In this document: positions 19,844 through 28,727 of the stretch, in pieces
How positions within the stretch are numbered: the stretch's first letter is position 1
How the letters are laid out: every line of letters begins with the position of its first letter
NCBI GenBank assembly: GCA_041391425.1
Contig: JAWKNZ010000002.1
Span: forward strand, 310,001 to 374,000
Reading direction: 5' to 3'
DNA: 64,000 nt
DNA from: JAWKNZ01 sp041391425
GTDB taxonomy: Bacteria > Bdellovibrionota_B > Oligoflexia > Oligoflexales > JAWKNZ01
Made by a program: the position numbers and the translations under genes
Notes under the pieces: model-generated
Told to the model about the DNA's origin: nothing
Seen by the model: only the letters and a program-made list of their open reading frames with translations
Database searches by the model: none

Positions 19844-21118
19844 CTAAATATTTTCAATAATTTTTTCTATTGCTTTAATAGATGCTTCTGATTCAAGAAC
19901 TTTTCCAGAAGTAGATTGTTTTGAAGGATCTTGCAAGATAGAGTTGGTGTCTTTTAGTAAGTTGCCAGTTAAAACTCCCACTACTTTTTCGGAGCTCTTA
20001 ATAACATTTTTAGTTATTAGTTTTTTGATCCCAGCAAGTGAACAAGCACTTGCTGGTTCACAGCCTATTCCTTCGGCATCGATAAGGCATTTAGCTTCAA
20101 TAATTTCTTCGTCATTTACTTGTTCAACTATGCCATGTGTTAGTTGGATGGCATGTATTGCTTTTTTAATATTGACTGGATTGCCAATCCGAATTGCTGT
20201 TGCAATAGTTTCTGCATTAACTGACGAGAATGTTCTAAATTGATTTTGGAAACTGAGGAAAAAAGGATTTGCTCCTTCGGCTTGGATCGTCGCTAGCCTT
20301 GGTTTTTTTGTGATCCATCCAGCCTCATAAGCTTCGTGAATAGCTTTACCAAAGGCACTGGTATTGCCAAGGTTTCCACCTGGAACTACAATCCAATCAG
20401 GGGCTTGCCAATTTAGATCTTGAAAAATTTCCCAGACAATGGATTTTTGTCCTTCATGTCTAAAAGGGTTTAATGAATTCACCATATAGATTTCAGATTT
20501 TTCAGATACTTTTTTAACAATATGCATCGCGTCATCGAAATTACCTTTAAGCGCTATACAGGTAGCCCCATATGCAAGAGCCTGCGCTAGCTTATCTTTG
20601 CTGATTTTGCCGGCTGGAACGAAAACTAATGCCTTCATTTTGGCTTGAGCTGCGTAGGCAGCAAGGGAAGCGCTAGTATTTCCAGTAGATGCACAAGCAG
20701 CGACTCTTTTACCCAAGAGCTTAGCCTGGGTAATGGCGACAGTCATTCCGCGATCTTTAAACGAGCCTGTAGGATTTTCTCCTTCGTGCTTTAAAAAAAT
20801 TTGCTGTGAGTTTGCAAAATTATCAATTTTTACTCTTGTATAGAGAAAGTTGCCCCCTTCTGGATGTGAGATATATTGATCGAGTGGTAAATTCCTAATT
20901 GCTTCTCTAAATCTCCAAACTCCACTACGGTTTATTGTATCTCGGTTTTTTAAACGTTCATCAAAGGTTTTAGGACATAACTTTTTGAGTACCTCTATTG
21001 GTCGTTCGACGCTTAGATTAGCACCGCAGTCGCAAAAATAACGCTCATCATTGATAGCATATTTTTGCTTGCAATCAAGACAAGCTAAAAATTCTTTTTC
21101 CATTTCTACACTGGTCAT
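19844..21118 (-). CDS. thrC: threonine synthase
   Basis: PLP enzyme converting O-phosphohomoserine to threonine. An N-terminal four-Cys zinc-ribbon-like part (CLDCKQKYAINDERYFCDCG) precedes the catalytic core. PLP-lysine motif ENPTGSFKDRGM lies near residue 115, followed by ACASTGNTSASLAAYAA and the phosphate loop VVPGGNLGNTSAFGKA. The start is set at 21118 (424 residues), not the upstream ATG at 21157, because ATG here overlaps the thrB stop as ATGA and MTSVEMEKEF leads straight into the zinc ribbon. It is translationally coupled to thrB. Intact, unlike thrA on the other side. Confidence 0.95.
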   Translation of the reverse strand: MTSVEMEKEFLACLDCKQKYAINDERYFCDCGANLSVERPIEVLKKLCPKTFDERLKNRDTINRSGVWRFREAIRNLPLDQYISHPEGGNFLYTRVKIDNFANSQQIFLKHEGENPTGSFKDRGMTVAITQAKLLGKRVAACASTGNTSASLAAYAAQAKMKALVFVPAGKISKDKLAQALAYGATCIALKGNFDDAMHIVKKVSEKSEIYMVNSLNPFRHEGQKSIVWEIFQDLNWQAPDWIVVPGGNLGNTSAFGKAIHEAYEAGWITKKPRLATIQAEGANPFFLSFQNQFRTFSSVNAETIATAIRIGNPVNIKKAIHAIQLTHGIVEQVNDEEIIEAKCLIDAEGIGCEPASACSLAGIKKLITKNVIKSSEKVVGVLTGNLLKDTNSILQDPSKQSTSGKVLESEASIKAIEKIIENI

Positions 21119-22026
21119 AAAATATATGCCCCTTTTGTTGCTGCTTCTCCAATGCAAATGCTGGAAGATTGCTTAGGGAATTGATTTTCTAAAGAGGTTT
21201 TACATGATTCGGCCTGAGCTTTTTTTTCAAAGAGTGCAAAAATTGTTGGGCCTGAGCCGCTAATCGAGCTGCCGATTGCATTATTATCGCTCATTATATT
21301 TTTAATAATTCCAAAATCATCGATTAGGTGGGACCTATAGGGTTCTGAAAAGTAGTCTACAAGGCTGGCTCTGGCTAGATTTACGTCTCCCAAAGAGAAG
21401 GCAGAAACCAATCCAATGGCATTACGCATTTGATTGACCCAGGTTTTAGTTGTAAGTTGCTTAGGTAGCACTTCACGGGCTTTTTTAGTTTCGATCTCAC
21501 ATTTTGGTGTGAAAATGCACACCCACCAGTCGTTCTTAAAGGGAAGTGAATATACTTGAGGAGGTGCTTCAGAGAGAACTAAAGTGAAACCGCCGAATAA
21601 ACACGGTGCAATATTATCGAGGTGTCGTCCCGCAACCTTCTCTTCTCCCTCTAGTGCGGCAATCATAATTTCTTCATTACTTACTTCAAGGTTAGCAGCA
21701 GCTGCTGCACCCATAGCTCCACCAACGCATGATGCAGCACTAGCGCCCAAGCCGCCTGCAACAGGAAGACTTTTTTCTATTGATATTTTAACTCCTTTAT
21801 TTATGCCTTTATTACGTAGCATTGCTTCAGCCGCTATAATGGCACAGTTTTTCTTTGCATCCATTGGAATTTTCTGAGCATCTCTGCCAACAATTGAATC
21901 TATATAAGAGTTATTCCCAGTTAGCTCGACTGTGATAATGTCTCCCATGCTGCTAAATGCCATCCCCAATACGTCGAAGCCAGGCCCGACATTTCCGATG
22001 GTAGCTGGTGCAAAAACTTTCACCAT
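21115..22026 (-). CDS. thrB: homoserine kinase
   Basis: GHMP kinase that phosphorylates homoserine. VFAPATIGNVGPGFDVLGMA opens the protein, the ATP-binding GHMP motif is LPVAGGLGASAASCVGGA (about residues 88-105), and GSSISGSGPTIFALF is the C-terminal glycine motif. I choose ATG 22026 (303 residues, normal length) over 22089 because AGGAGC lies about 10 bases before it and the extra 21 residues match nothing. It overlaps thrC by 4 bases. A 21-base perfect inverted repeat lies about 50 bases upstream. Confidence 0.95.
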   Translation of the reverse strand: MVKVFAPATIGNVGPGFDVLGMAFSSMGDIITVELTGNNSYIDSIVGRDAQKIPMDAKKNCAIIAAEAMLRNKGINKGVKISIEKSLPVAGGLGASAASCVGGAMGAAAAANLEVSNEEIMIAALEGEEKVAGRHLDNIAPCLFGGFTLVLSEAPPQVYSLPFKNDWWVCIFTPKCEIETKKAREVLPKQLTTKTWVNQMRNAIGLVSAFSLGDVNLARASLVDYFSEPYRSHLIDDFGIIKNIMSDNNAIGSSISGSGPTIFALFEKKAQAESCKTSLENQFPKQSSSICIGEAATKGAYIL

Positions 22027-22075
22027 ATTCTGGCTGCTCCTATATAGGCAGTAAAATTGCTTGGGATGTTTATTT

Positions 22076-22154
22076 ATTAACGGGAGCAAAACCTATGATA
22101 GCTGCGTTGCTTTCGTCTCTGTGTCTTGCTCTTATAGGTTTTGCTCCCGTTAAT
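22076..22154. repeat. perfect 21-base inverted repeat between thrB and thrA
   Basis: Arms 22076-22096 and 22134-22154 are exact reverse complements (core CGGGAGCAAAACCTAT), separated by 37 bases. Neither side has a T-run, so it is not an ordinary intrinsic terminator. It lies in the leader region of thrB within the divergent thrB/thrA spacer. It may be a small palindromic mobile remnant, a regulator-binding or RNA structure element. A frame of 85 codons runs through it on the minus strand (22327-22070), but its content looks random. Confidence 0.85.
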
Positions 22155-22359
22155 ATAAAGTCCCTATATAAATTTAGCGCATAAATTCTGTTTTGTCTCG
22201 TTGCAGTGTATGGCTGAAAATTTACCATAAATGTTTTTCCCTCCGTGTATGATAAAAGGCGCATAAAAATATGATGTGTTGTTCTTTGGTTGCTAGAGAA
22301 ATATACACAGTGTAGCATAATGAGCAACGCTATAAATATTTGAATTTTACCAAGGTACT

Positions 22360-24894
22360 ATGATGAAGAATACGCTCGTTTATAAGTTTGGCGGAACATC
22401 TCTTGGAAATCCCTCATCCATTCTGGCTGTGACAAAAATTATCGGAGCAACGAAAGGCAAAACGGTTATTGTCGTATCTGCAATGGGAGGTACGACGGAT
22501 AAGCTCCTTTCGGCAGCCAAAGATGCAGCTAAGGGACGGTTAGAAGCTGCGCAGATTGCTTCTGTAGAATTTAAAAACAGGCATATGGATGCTATAAAAG
22601 GCTTAATTAAAAATCCAATTCGAGCAGAGTTTCTTAAAAATTTTATTTTGGAATCTACCGAAGAGTTTAAATCTATTTGCAGCAGTTTATTAGTTTTAAA
22701 AGAGCATACACCCCGTATTCTTGATGTAACGGTAGCACGTGGTGAAAAGAGTCATAGCAAGGATTGTCGCGGAGGCTTTAAATGAGCAAGGATATAAGGC
22801 TAGATTCTTGGATGCTACAGATGTAATTTGCGTAAAACGAGAGCTTGGCAATACATTACCTGATATTGAGAAATGTAGACAAAACACCAAAGAACTTTTA
22901 TTACCGCTATTTGATAATTATGAGCATATTATAGTGCCAGGTTTTATAGCTAGTGGTACGAATTCAGAAGTTGTAACATTAGGGAGAGGGGGATCTGATT
23001 ACTCAGCCACGATTCTTGCGGATTGTGTAGGTGCGAATAGTGTAACTCTCTTTAAAGAAGTAGATGGGCTATTAACAGCGGATCCTCGTATAGTTCCACA
23101 TGCTACCGTGATACCACAGTTGCATTACCGTGAGGCAGCAGAGCTTGCTTATTATGGAGCAAATGTTTTACATCCAAGAACCATTATACCGTTATTAGAA
23201 AAACAGATACCTTTAATTATTAAAAATAGTTTTAGCCCGGAGTTTCAAGGCTCAGTCATTTCATCACAGGTTTATTCGACAACATATCCTGTTAAGGCGC
23301 TTACCGCTGCAAAGCAGCAATCATTGATTACTATTGAGGGTAATGCAATGTTAGGTGTGCCAGGAATTGCAGGCAGAGCATTCGCAGCTTTGGCCCAAGG
23401 CGGTATATCTGTCTCATTAATTAGTCAAGCATCTAGTGAAGCAAATATTTGCTTTATCGTTCCATTTCAAGAGTCGCAACAGGCTTGCGATTTATTGAAA
23501 GAGGTGTTTTTCTATGAGATCAAGCATAATCAGATTTCTGCTGTTTCTAAACAAGATCACTTGGCAGTGGTTGCTGTTGTTGGAATGGGGATGAAAGGAG
23601 CTCCAGGAACTGCATCAAGAACATTCACTGCATTAGCTGAAAAGCAAATTAATATAATAACTATTGCACAGGGTTCTTCAGAGCTTAATATATCTTTTGT
23701 AATTGAGGAGCAGCATTTAGAAAATGCATTATTAGCATTACATCAGGAGTATCAGTTAGATAAATTATATCCATTACCAGATAGAAAAGGTAAGAAAGTC
23801 GAAATAAGTATACATGGATTTGGACATATTGGTACAACGCTAGTACAGCAAATGGTTCAACAACGAGAGTATTTGCAGAAAAATTATCAAATTGAATGTG
23901 GCTGTATTAGTATTGCTGATCGCTCAGGTATTTTGACAGCCAAGTCAGAGTTTGGTGATAGAATACTGACTGAATATGCTGAAAAAAAGCAAAGAGGAAT
24001 TTCTTTATATGCTCATCGTGATGATTCTGAGAGTGGAAGCTTTGATCAAAGTTATCAAAACAGTACTTTCTTCCATTACAACGAAGGGATTTTTTGTAGA
24101 TTTAACTGCGGAAGATAATGCTGATTTGATAAAGGAAGCTCTTAACAACAATTTTCATATCGTTTTGGCAAATAAACCTTTGGCGATTCAACAAGAGGAT
24201 TTTGATGACCTTATGGAATTGGCCAAAAGCAAAGGGTTGTGGATTAAGTATGAAGCGACAGTTGGAGCCGGTTTGCCTATTCTAGATACTATTTAAAATT
24301 AGAATCATCTGGAGATAATATCATTGGAATGGCTGGATGTTTGTCTGGAACATTGGGTTTTATAATGACATTTTGGAAGATGGTATTCCACTTTCGCAGG
24401 CTGTTAACGACGCGTATGAGGCAGGATATACTGAGCCAGATCCTCGAGAGGATTTGGCTGGTAATGACGTGGCAAGAAAGGCATTGATATTGTCACGTGC
24501 GTTAAAACGAAAAATTAATTTCGAAGATATTGAACTGGAACCATTGTTTTTTTGTCAAAGTAGTCCAAAAAATCCAAAAGATTTTATTCGAAGTTTGCAA
24601 GATTATGATAAAGAATATGCGCTAAAAGTAGGTGAAGCTTTTAAAGATGGTTGTGTTTTGCGTTATGTAGCGCGTTTGTATGATGATAAGGTTCGCGTTG
24701 GTATAGAGTCTTTACCAAAAAATTCCTCACTTGGTAGCTTGCGTGGTACGGATAATCAACTTACGATTAGAACTAACCGCTATGATTTGAATCCTCTCAT
24801 TGTAGCTGGTCCTGGTGCAGGTCCTGCCGTGACTGCGGCAGGTGTTTTAAATGATATTGTTGCAATTGCAATGGCGGAGAAAATGCTAAAGTAA
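22360..24894 (+). pseudogene. thrA: bifunctional aspartokinase / homoserine dehydrogenase, four frameshifts
   Basis: ThrA supplies homoserine to ThrB. The parts read in order: aspartokinase start VYKFGGTSLGNPSSI; ARGE then, after an extra A in AAAA at 22744-22747, RVIARIVAEAL; kinase core GRGGSDYSATILADCVGA; two ACT domains (GVPGIAGRAFAALAQGGISV and GAPGTASRTFTALAEKQINI); homoserine dehydrogenase Rossmann fold SIHGFGHIGTTLV. A second +1 shift falls around 24040-24075, before GFFVDLTAEDNADL. One base is lost near 24289 (GAPILDT|YLKLESSGDN, read across the join) and one T near 24385 (IMTF|LEDGIPLSQ). The C-terminus AGPGAGPAVTAAGVLNDI is intact. Two gains and two losses mostly in A or T runs. 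Either real inactivation or locally poor sequence. Confidence 0.88.
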
Positions 24895-24951
24895 GTGGAG
24901 ATAAGTTTTTAAGCAAATATGTCAGCCTGCAATTTTTATAAATTATAAAGA

Positions 24952-26743
24952 CTATTCGTCCAGACTTAGTATTGCCATAAATGCTTTCTGAGGATTCAAC
25001 GTTGCCTACTTGCTTCATTCTCTTTTTACCAGCTTTTTGTTTTTCTAAAAGCTTTCTTTTTCTGGAAATATCCTGCTACCGTAACACTTTGCTGGCCGAT
25101 AACGCATCAAAGCCGATAAAGTTTCTCTAGCTACTGCTTTACTACCAGTGATGCTTGAATAGCAATCTGAAACATATGACGAGACATTGATTCTTTTAGC
25201 TTTTTACATAAAAGCGCGACCACGATGAGCAGCATAGCCTCGGTGTACAATACAAGCTAGAGCATCCGGGTCTCCATTTACCGCTCTAGACGGACAAGAT
25301 CACCAGTACGATAATCTAGTATAGTCCATTGAAGCATAGCCTCTGGACATACTCTTTAACTTATTAATAAATCAGATATCATTTCATTCATCGGAATCTC
25401 GTATATGAAATTTTTTGCTCGGCTTTGCGAAGGGTATTCTAAGCTACGTTGGATGCCTCTTCTTTCTTGAAGAAGTTTAAGATTGGTCAATAAACTCCTC
25501 CAGAATTGTGAATAGTTAATAGTACCGCCAGTTCTTCAACGTGGTCAATGATAGTTGGATCAGGGAGTTTAGATGGATTTTCTACTGACAATACTTCACC
25601 ACTGACCAAGTAGACTTTATATACTACAGTTGGTGCGGTGAAAACTTTAAGATCGAGATTCCCCGCTCTAATCTCTCCTGTATAATATCCATATGTAATA
25701 AACCAAGAAAACCGACTCTAAAGCCGAATCCTAAAGCGTTAGAGCTTTCAGTCTCAGTGGTCAAGCTAGCGTCGTTTAATTGGAGTTTTTCTAGAGAGTC
25801 TTTCAAATTCTGGAATTCGCTGGCATCAATTGGAAAAAGTATATTTGAATACCATTTAGCTACCTCTTGAGCTTCTGCTAAGGAGTCTGGCGCCGGCGCG
25901 CTTGCTGGAAATGATAGTGTACTCCAACTCGCGTGTCGGCAACTTCTTTGATTGAAGCGGAAATAAAGCCCAACTTCACCTACGCTGAGTTCTGAAACCG
26001 GAACTGCTTTTGGGGTTAGTTTTCCGATTTTGTTGACTTCAAACACTTTCCCTGTTGACATCATTTTCATTTTGTCTCGTAGCTTAATATGACCAGACAT
26101 AATCCTAACTAGCGAGACAGCTCCTAGGTATGAATCAAACCAACTGTCAAAAATGAGCGCTCTCAGGTGTTGATCTTGTGAAGATGATGGAGGAGGAATC
26201 TTTTTAACGATGGTCTCCAATACATCTGTAATCCCTTCTCCTGTTTTCGCGCTTACAGGAATTGCATCGGACCCTTCAATAATTAGTTCATCTTCGATTT
26301 CTTATGCGACTTTCTCGACATCGGCACTAGGTAGGTCAATTTTATTGATAACAGGGATGAGCTCTAAGTTCCCTTTCATAGCTAAGTTTACATTTGCCAC
26401 CGTTTGGGCTTCGACCCCTTGTGTCGAATCCACAACGACTAAAGCACCTTCACAGGCAGCTAGGCTACGAGATACTTCGTAGCTAAAATCAACGTGTCCT
26501 GGGGTATCTATTAGATTTAATTGATAGGTATGGCCATCTTTTGCTTTATAATACATCAGTAGGTCTGGGCTTATGGTTATTCCCCTTTCCAGTTCGATAT
26601 CCATACTATCTAAACCTACTGGGCTTTATTTCGGTTTACTCAGTGAGCCTGTTTCTTCTAATGAGGCGATCTGCCAAGGTTGATTTACCATGATCAATAT
26701 GAGCTATTACACTGAAATTTCTAATGTATTTAGGGTCTTGCAT
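24952..26743 (-). pseudogene. lepA: elongation factor 4 (LepA), full length but heavily mutated
   Basis: LepA is a ribosome-associated GTPase that is not essential in most bacteria. From ATG 26743 the protein reads MQDPKYIRNFSVIAHIDHGK (G1), then an extra base after DRLI, an in-frame stop region near 26625, DIELERGITISPDLL, IDTPGHVDFSYEVSRSL (G3), PVINKIDLPSAD (G4), an in-frame TAA at 26302-26304, further compensating indels near 25950 and 25860, and LGFGFRVGFLGLLHMDIIQE. After another shift near 25660 come APTVVYKVYLVSGEVLSVEN and then many stops. The C-terminal tail QKAFMAILSLDE is legible, ending with TAG at 24952. The span of about 1.79 kb equals an intact 597-residue LepA, so the decay is by point changes and small indels, not large deletion. 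Confidence 0.92.
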
Positions 26744-27089
26744 AAAAATTTCTACTTTCAATTTATAGATAACAGGCTGATGTTATACCTTAATTAAAAA
26801 AGCTTGGCACTATTAGAATGAGGTTATTGGCTCTAGTTCGCTTTCTTGCTGATGCATAGGATGAACATTGTAATATACTGATTTTATTAATGAATCATAC
26901 TTAATTTCAATCATATATTCTGGTGTGAATAGGGGATGATTTCTATTTCTGAGGTGTTTGGTTGCGTTAAAATTATGTATTAGTTGACCGATAAAATAGG
27001 AAAGCTGTTGTTTTAGTCAATACTTTTTAGCCATATCTAGGCCAAAATTATCAGATTGAGTGGCTAACTTATAATAGGAAAAGTCGAAA
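26744..27089. other. gene-free spacer
   Basis: AT-rich, with no credible frame on either strand. It separates the decayed lepA from a small lipoprotein gene and would hold the promoters of both; no consensus boxes stand out. Confidence 0.4.
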
Positions 27090-27476
27090 TTGAATATTTC
27101 ATTGAGAAGAAATTTTAAAAGTCATTGCCTGCTGTTAATAATTGCACTCAAATTGATTCCGTCTTGTGCGACTACTGGGGGTGAACAGGTGGATTTATCT
27201 AAGGCTAATGAACCGACTCACTATACGCTTCGTTTAGGAAAAACAATAGCTAATACTAAACCTCTTCCAAACTATACACCTATATGGGTGGACTGGCATT
27301 ATCAAAATGGAGCTGTAAAATCCAAGCTTGGTTATAAGTCTTGGGACTTCAATAGTGATGGTAGAATTGATATGCTAGAAGTGTTGTCGGATGATGGTAG
27401 AAGTGTATTTGAAGTTTATGACTTTAACTTTGATGGAACGATCGATTTAACTAGTGAACTGTCAAGTCAAGAATAA
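27090..27476 (+). CDS. small lipoprotein with two calcium-loop-like repeats
   Basis: 128 residues. The start codon is TTG or the nearby ATG within the same frame; the signal peptide ends LKLIPSCATT with lipidated Cys26. The mature part carries two D-x-N-x-D-G-x-x-D loops: DFNSDGRIDMLE (D86, N88, D90, D94) and DFNFDGTIDLTS (D111, N113, D115, D119). These are EF-hand/dockerin-type Ca2+ loops, here without a full helix-loop-helix, a type seen in many extracellular proteins. The function is unknown. It lies alone between lepA and the CHASE2 remnant. Confidence 0.7.
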   Translation: MNISLRRNFKSHCLLLIIALKLIPSCATTGGEQVDLSKANEPTHYTLRLGKTIANTKPLPNYTPIWVDWHYQNGAVKSKLGYKSWDFNSDGRIDMLEVLSDDGRSVFEVYDFNFDGTIDLTSELSSQE

Positions 27477-27578
27477 TCCCCATTATCTGATCTTCATTCT
27501 TATACAGGTTAAATATAGCATGAGGCAAATATCATCGCTGCCAATATAAAAACTAAGCGGATCGGTATAAAATGGCTG

Positions 27579-28055
27579 TTGATTGCACCAGCAGTTGTCT
27601 CGATTTTCATAATCTTATTATGGGATGGTCCTTTAGGAGAATATCTGGAGCAAAAGGTGGCTCGAAATTTGGAATTTCAGTTGCGTGCTTATCTTGTCAA
27701 AGATCCAAAGATTAATCCTTCTCTAAAAATCTATTCTTTCGACGATCATACGCTGGATCTTATAAATAAGGAAGGGTTTACATTTAACCAATGGGTCTCC
27801 ATCATACATTTGATTGCTAGAAGCGAGCCTAAGGCGATAATAATTGATGCAATTTTTTCTACAATTGTAGATCGTGACGAGAATTTTTCAAATAGCATTG
27901 ATGTCTTGAATAAGTTAACAGTTCCTGTTTATACGGGTGCATTTGTAAAATCAGATTCAAATCGATATGGTAGCCCGAATTTATCGAGAGAAGAATTACG
28001 GTTAGATATACCTAAAAATAGATCAAATGTTTCTTCCAGGAAAAGCTTTGACTAA
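27579..28055 (+). pseudogene. N-terminal remnant of a CHASE2-domain sensor
   Basis: 158 residues. A hydrophobic segment (IAPAVVSIFIILLW) is followed by the start of a CHASE2-like extracytoplasmic domain: IYSFDDHTLDLINKEGFTFN, WVSIIHLIARSEPKAIIIDA, FSTIVDRDENFSNSI. In CHASE2 proteins this part precedes three membrane helices and an adenylate/guanylate cyclase, kinase or diguanylate cyclase domain; none follows here. The first codon is TTG with no good ribosome site, while the frame stays open upstream to about 27520 and a possible original ATG (27520) is one base out of frame. After 28055 several stops occur before the SPOR gene. I therefore treat it as a truncated, decaying gene; a short real CHASE2 protein is less likely. 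Confidence 0.6.
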
Positions 28056-28161
28056 GAGGTTTATACCACTAAAGAATATTTAGGATTCGTATTTATAGTG
28101 AGGTGCCTTTAGTGGAAGTATTTTATTGAAATGAAAGATGCTGGTTAAAGAGCTTGTATAC

Positions 28162-28641
28162 CTAACGTAACTTTATTGGCTTTGATTTAATGTTTTTTGC
28201 TATTTTTAGAGATTTGGCTGTTTTTTTAGCAGTTTCTTGGTTGTTGAATATTCCAGTGCGTATTCGGTAGACGACTTGTCCTTCATTGTTAAATGGTGTG
28301 TAGTAAGCTTGAACACCTATTTTTGATAAATCATCAATAATTTTATTAGCTTCTTGTTGTGTTCTCGCAACAGAGATTTCTAAGGTGAAACTCTCTGATT
28401 TGATGGCTGTAGTTCTATTTAGGCGTTTAAAGTTCTTAGGTGCATGCCCTATCGTGGTATAGAAAAGGGGGGCGGAATCGACATCTGCGCCTTTATTTTC
28501 TATTTTAGAAGTTTGCATACCAATAGTATGCTTTATTTGATCAGAAAATAAGATCATGAGGCTATAAGTAGTCAAAACTAGTATACATAGCGCAAAAATA
28601 CTACGTTTTAGAATAGATTTGGGTTTTTGTAATTGGTACAT
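28162..28641 (-). CDS. SPOR-domain inner-membrane protein
   Basis: 159 residues: a short cytoplasmic tail, one membrane segment (about 14-33, IFALCILVLTTYSLMILF), a periplasmic linker, then a SPOR-type repeat pair from about residue 85 (FTLEISVARTQQEANKIIDD and YRIRTGIFNNQETAKKTAKS). SPOR domains bind denuded glycan strands at the division septum, and proteins of this build (FtsN- or DedD-like) are found at the septum. Ile replaces some usual aromatic positions. It is divergent from the UvrA-family gene. Confidence 0.78.
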   Translation of the reverse strand: MYQLQKPKSILKRSIFALCILVLTTYSLMILFSDQIKHTIGMQTSKIENKGADVDSAPLFYTTIGHAPKNFKRLNRTTAIKSESFTLEISVARTQQEANKIIDDLSKIGVQAYYTPFNNEGQVVYRIRTGIFNNQETAKKTAKSLKIAKNIKSKPIKLR

Positions 28642-28727
28642 GAGTGATAACCTTTTTTGTAATTTGTAAGGACTTGTATCGATTTTATTATACTTAAATT
28701 AGTCTAAATTGCATACCTAAGGTAAAT

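Noticed and set aside
22070..22327. 85-codon frame on the minus strand upstream of thrB
   Set aside because: It crosses the perfect inverted repeat and has no domain or ribosome site; more likely leader DNA.
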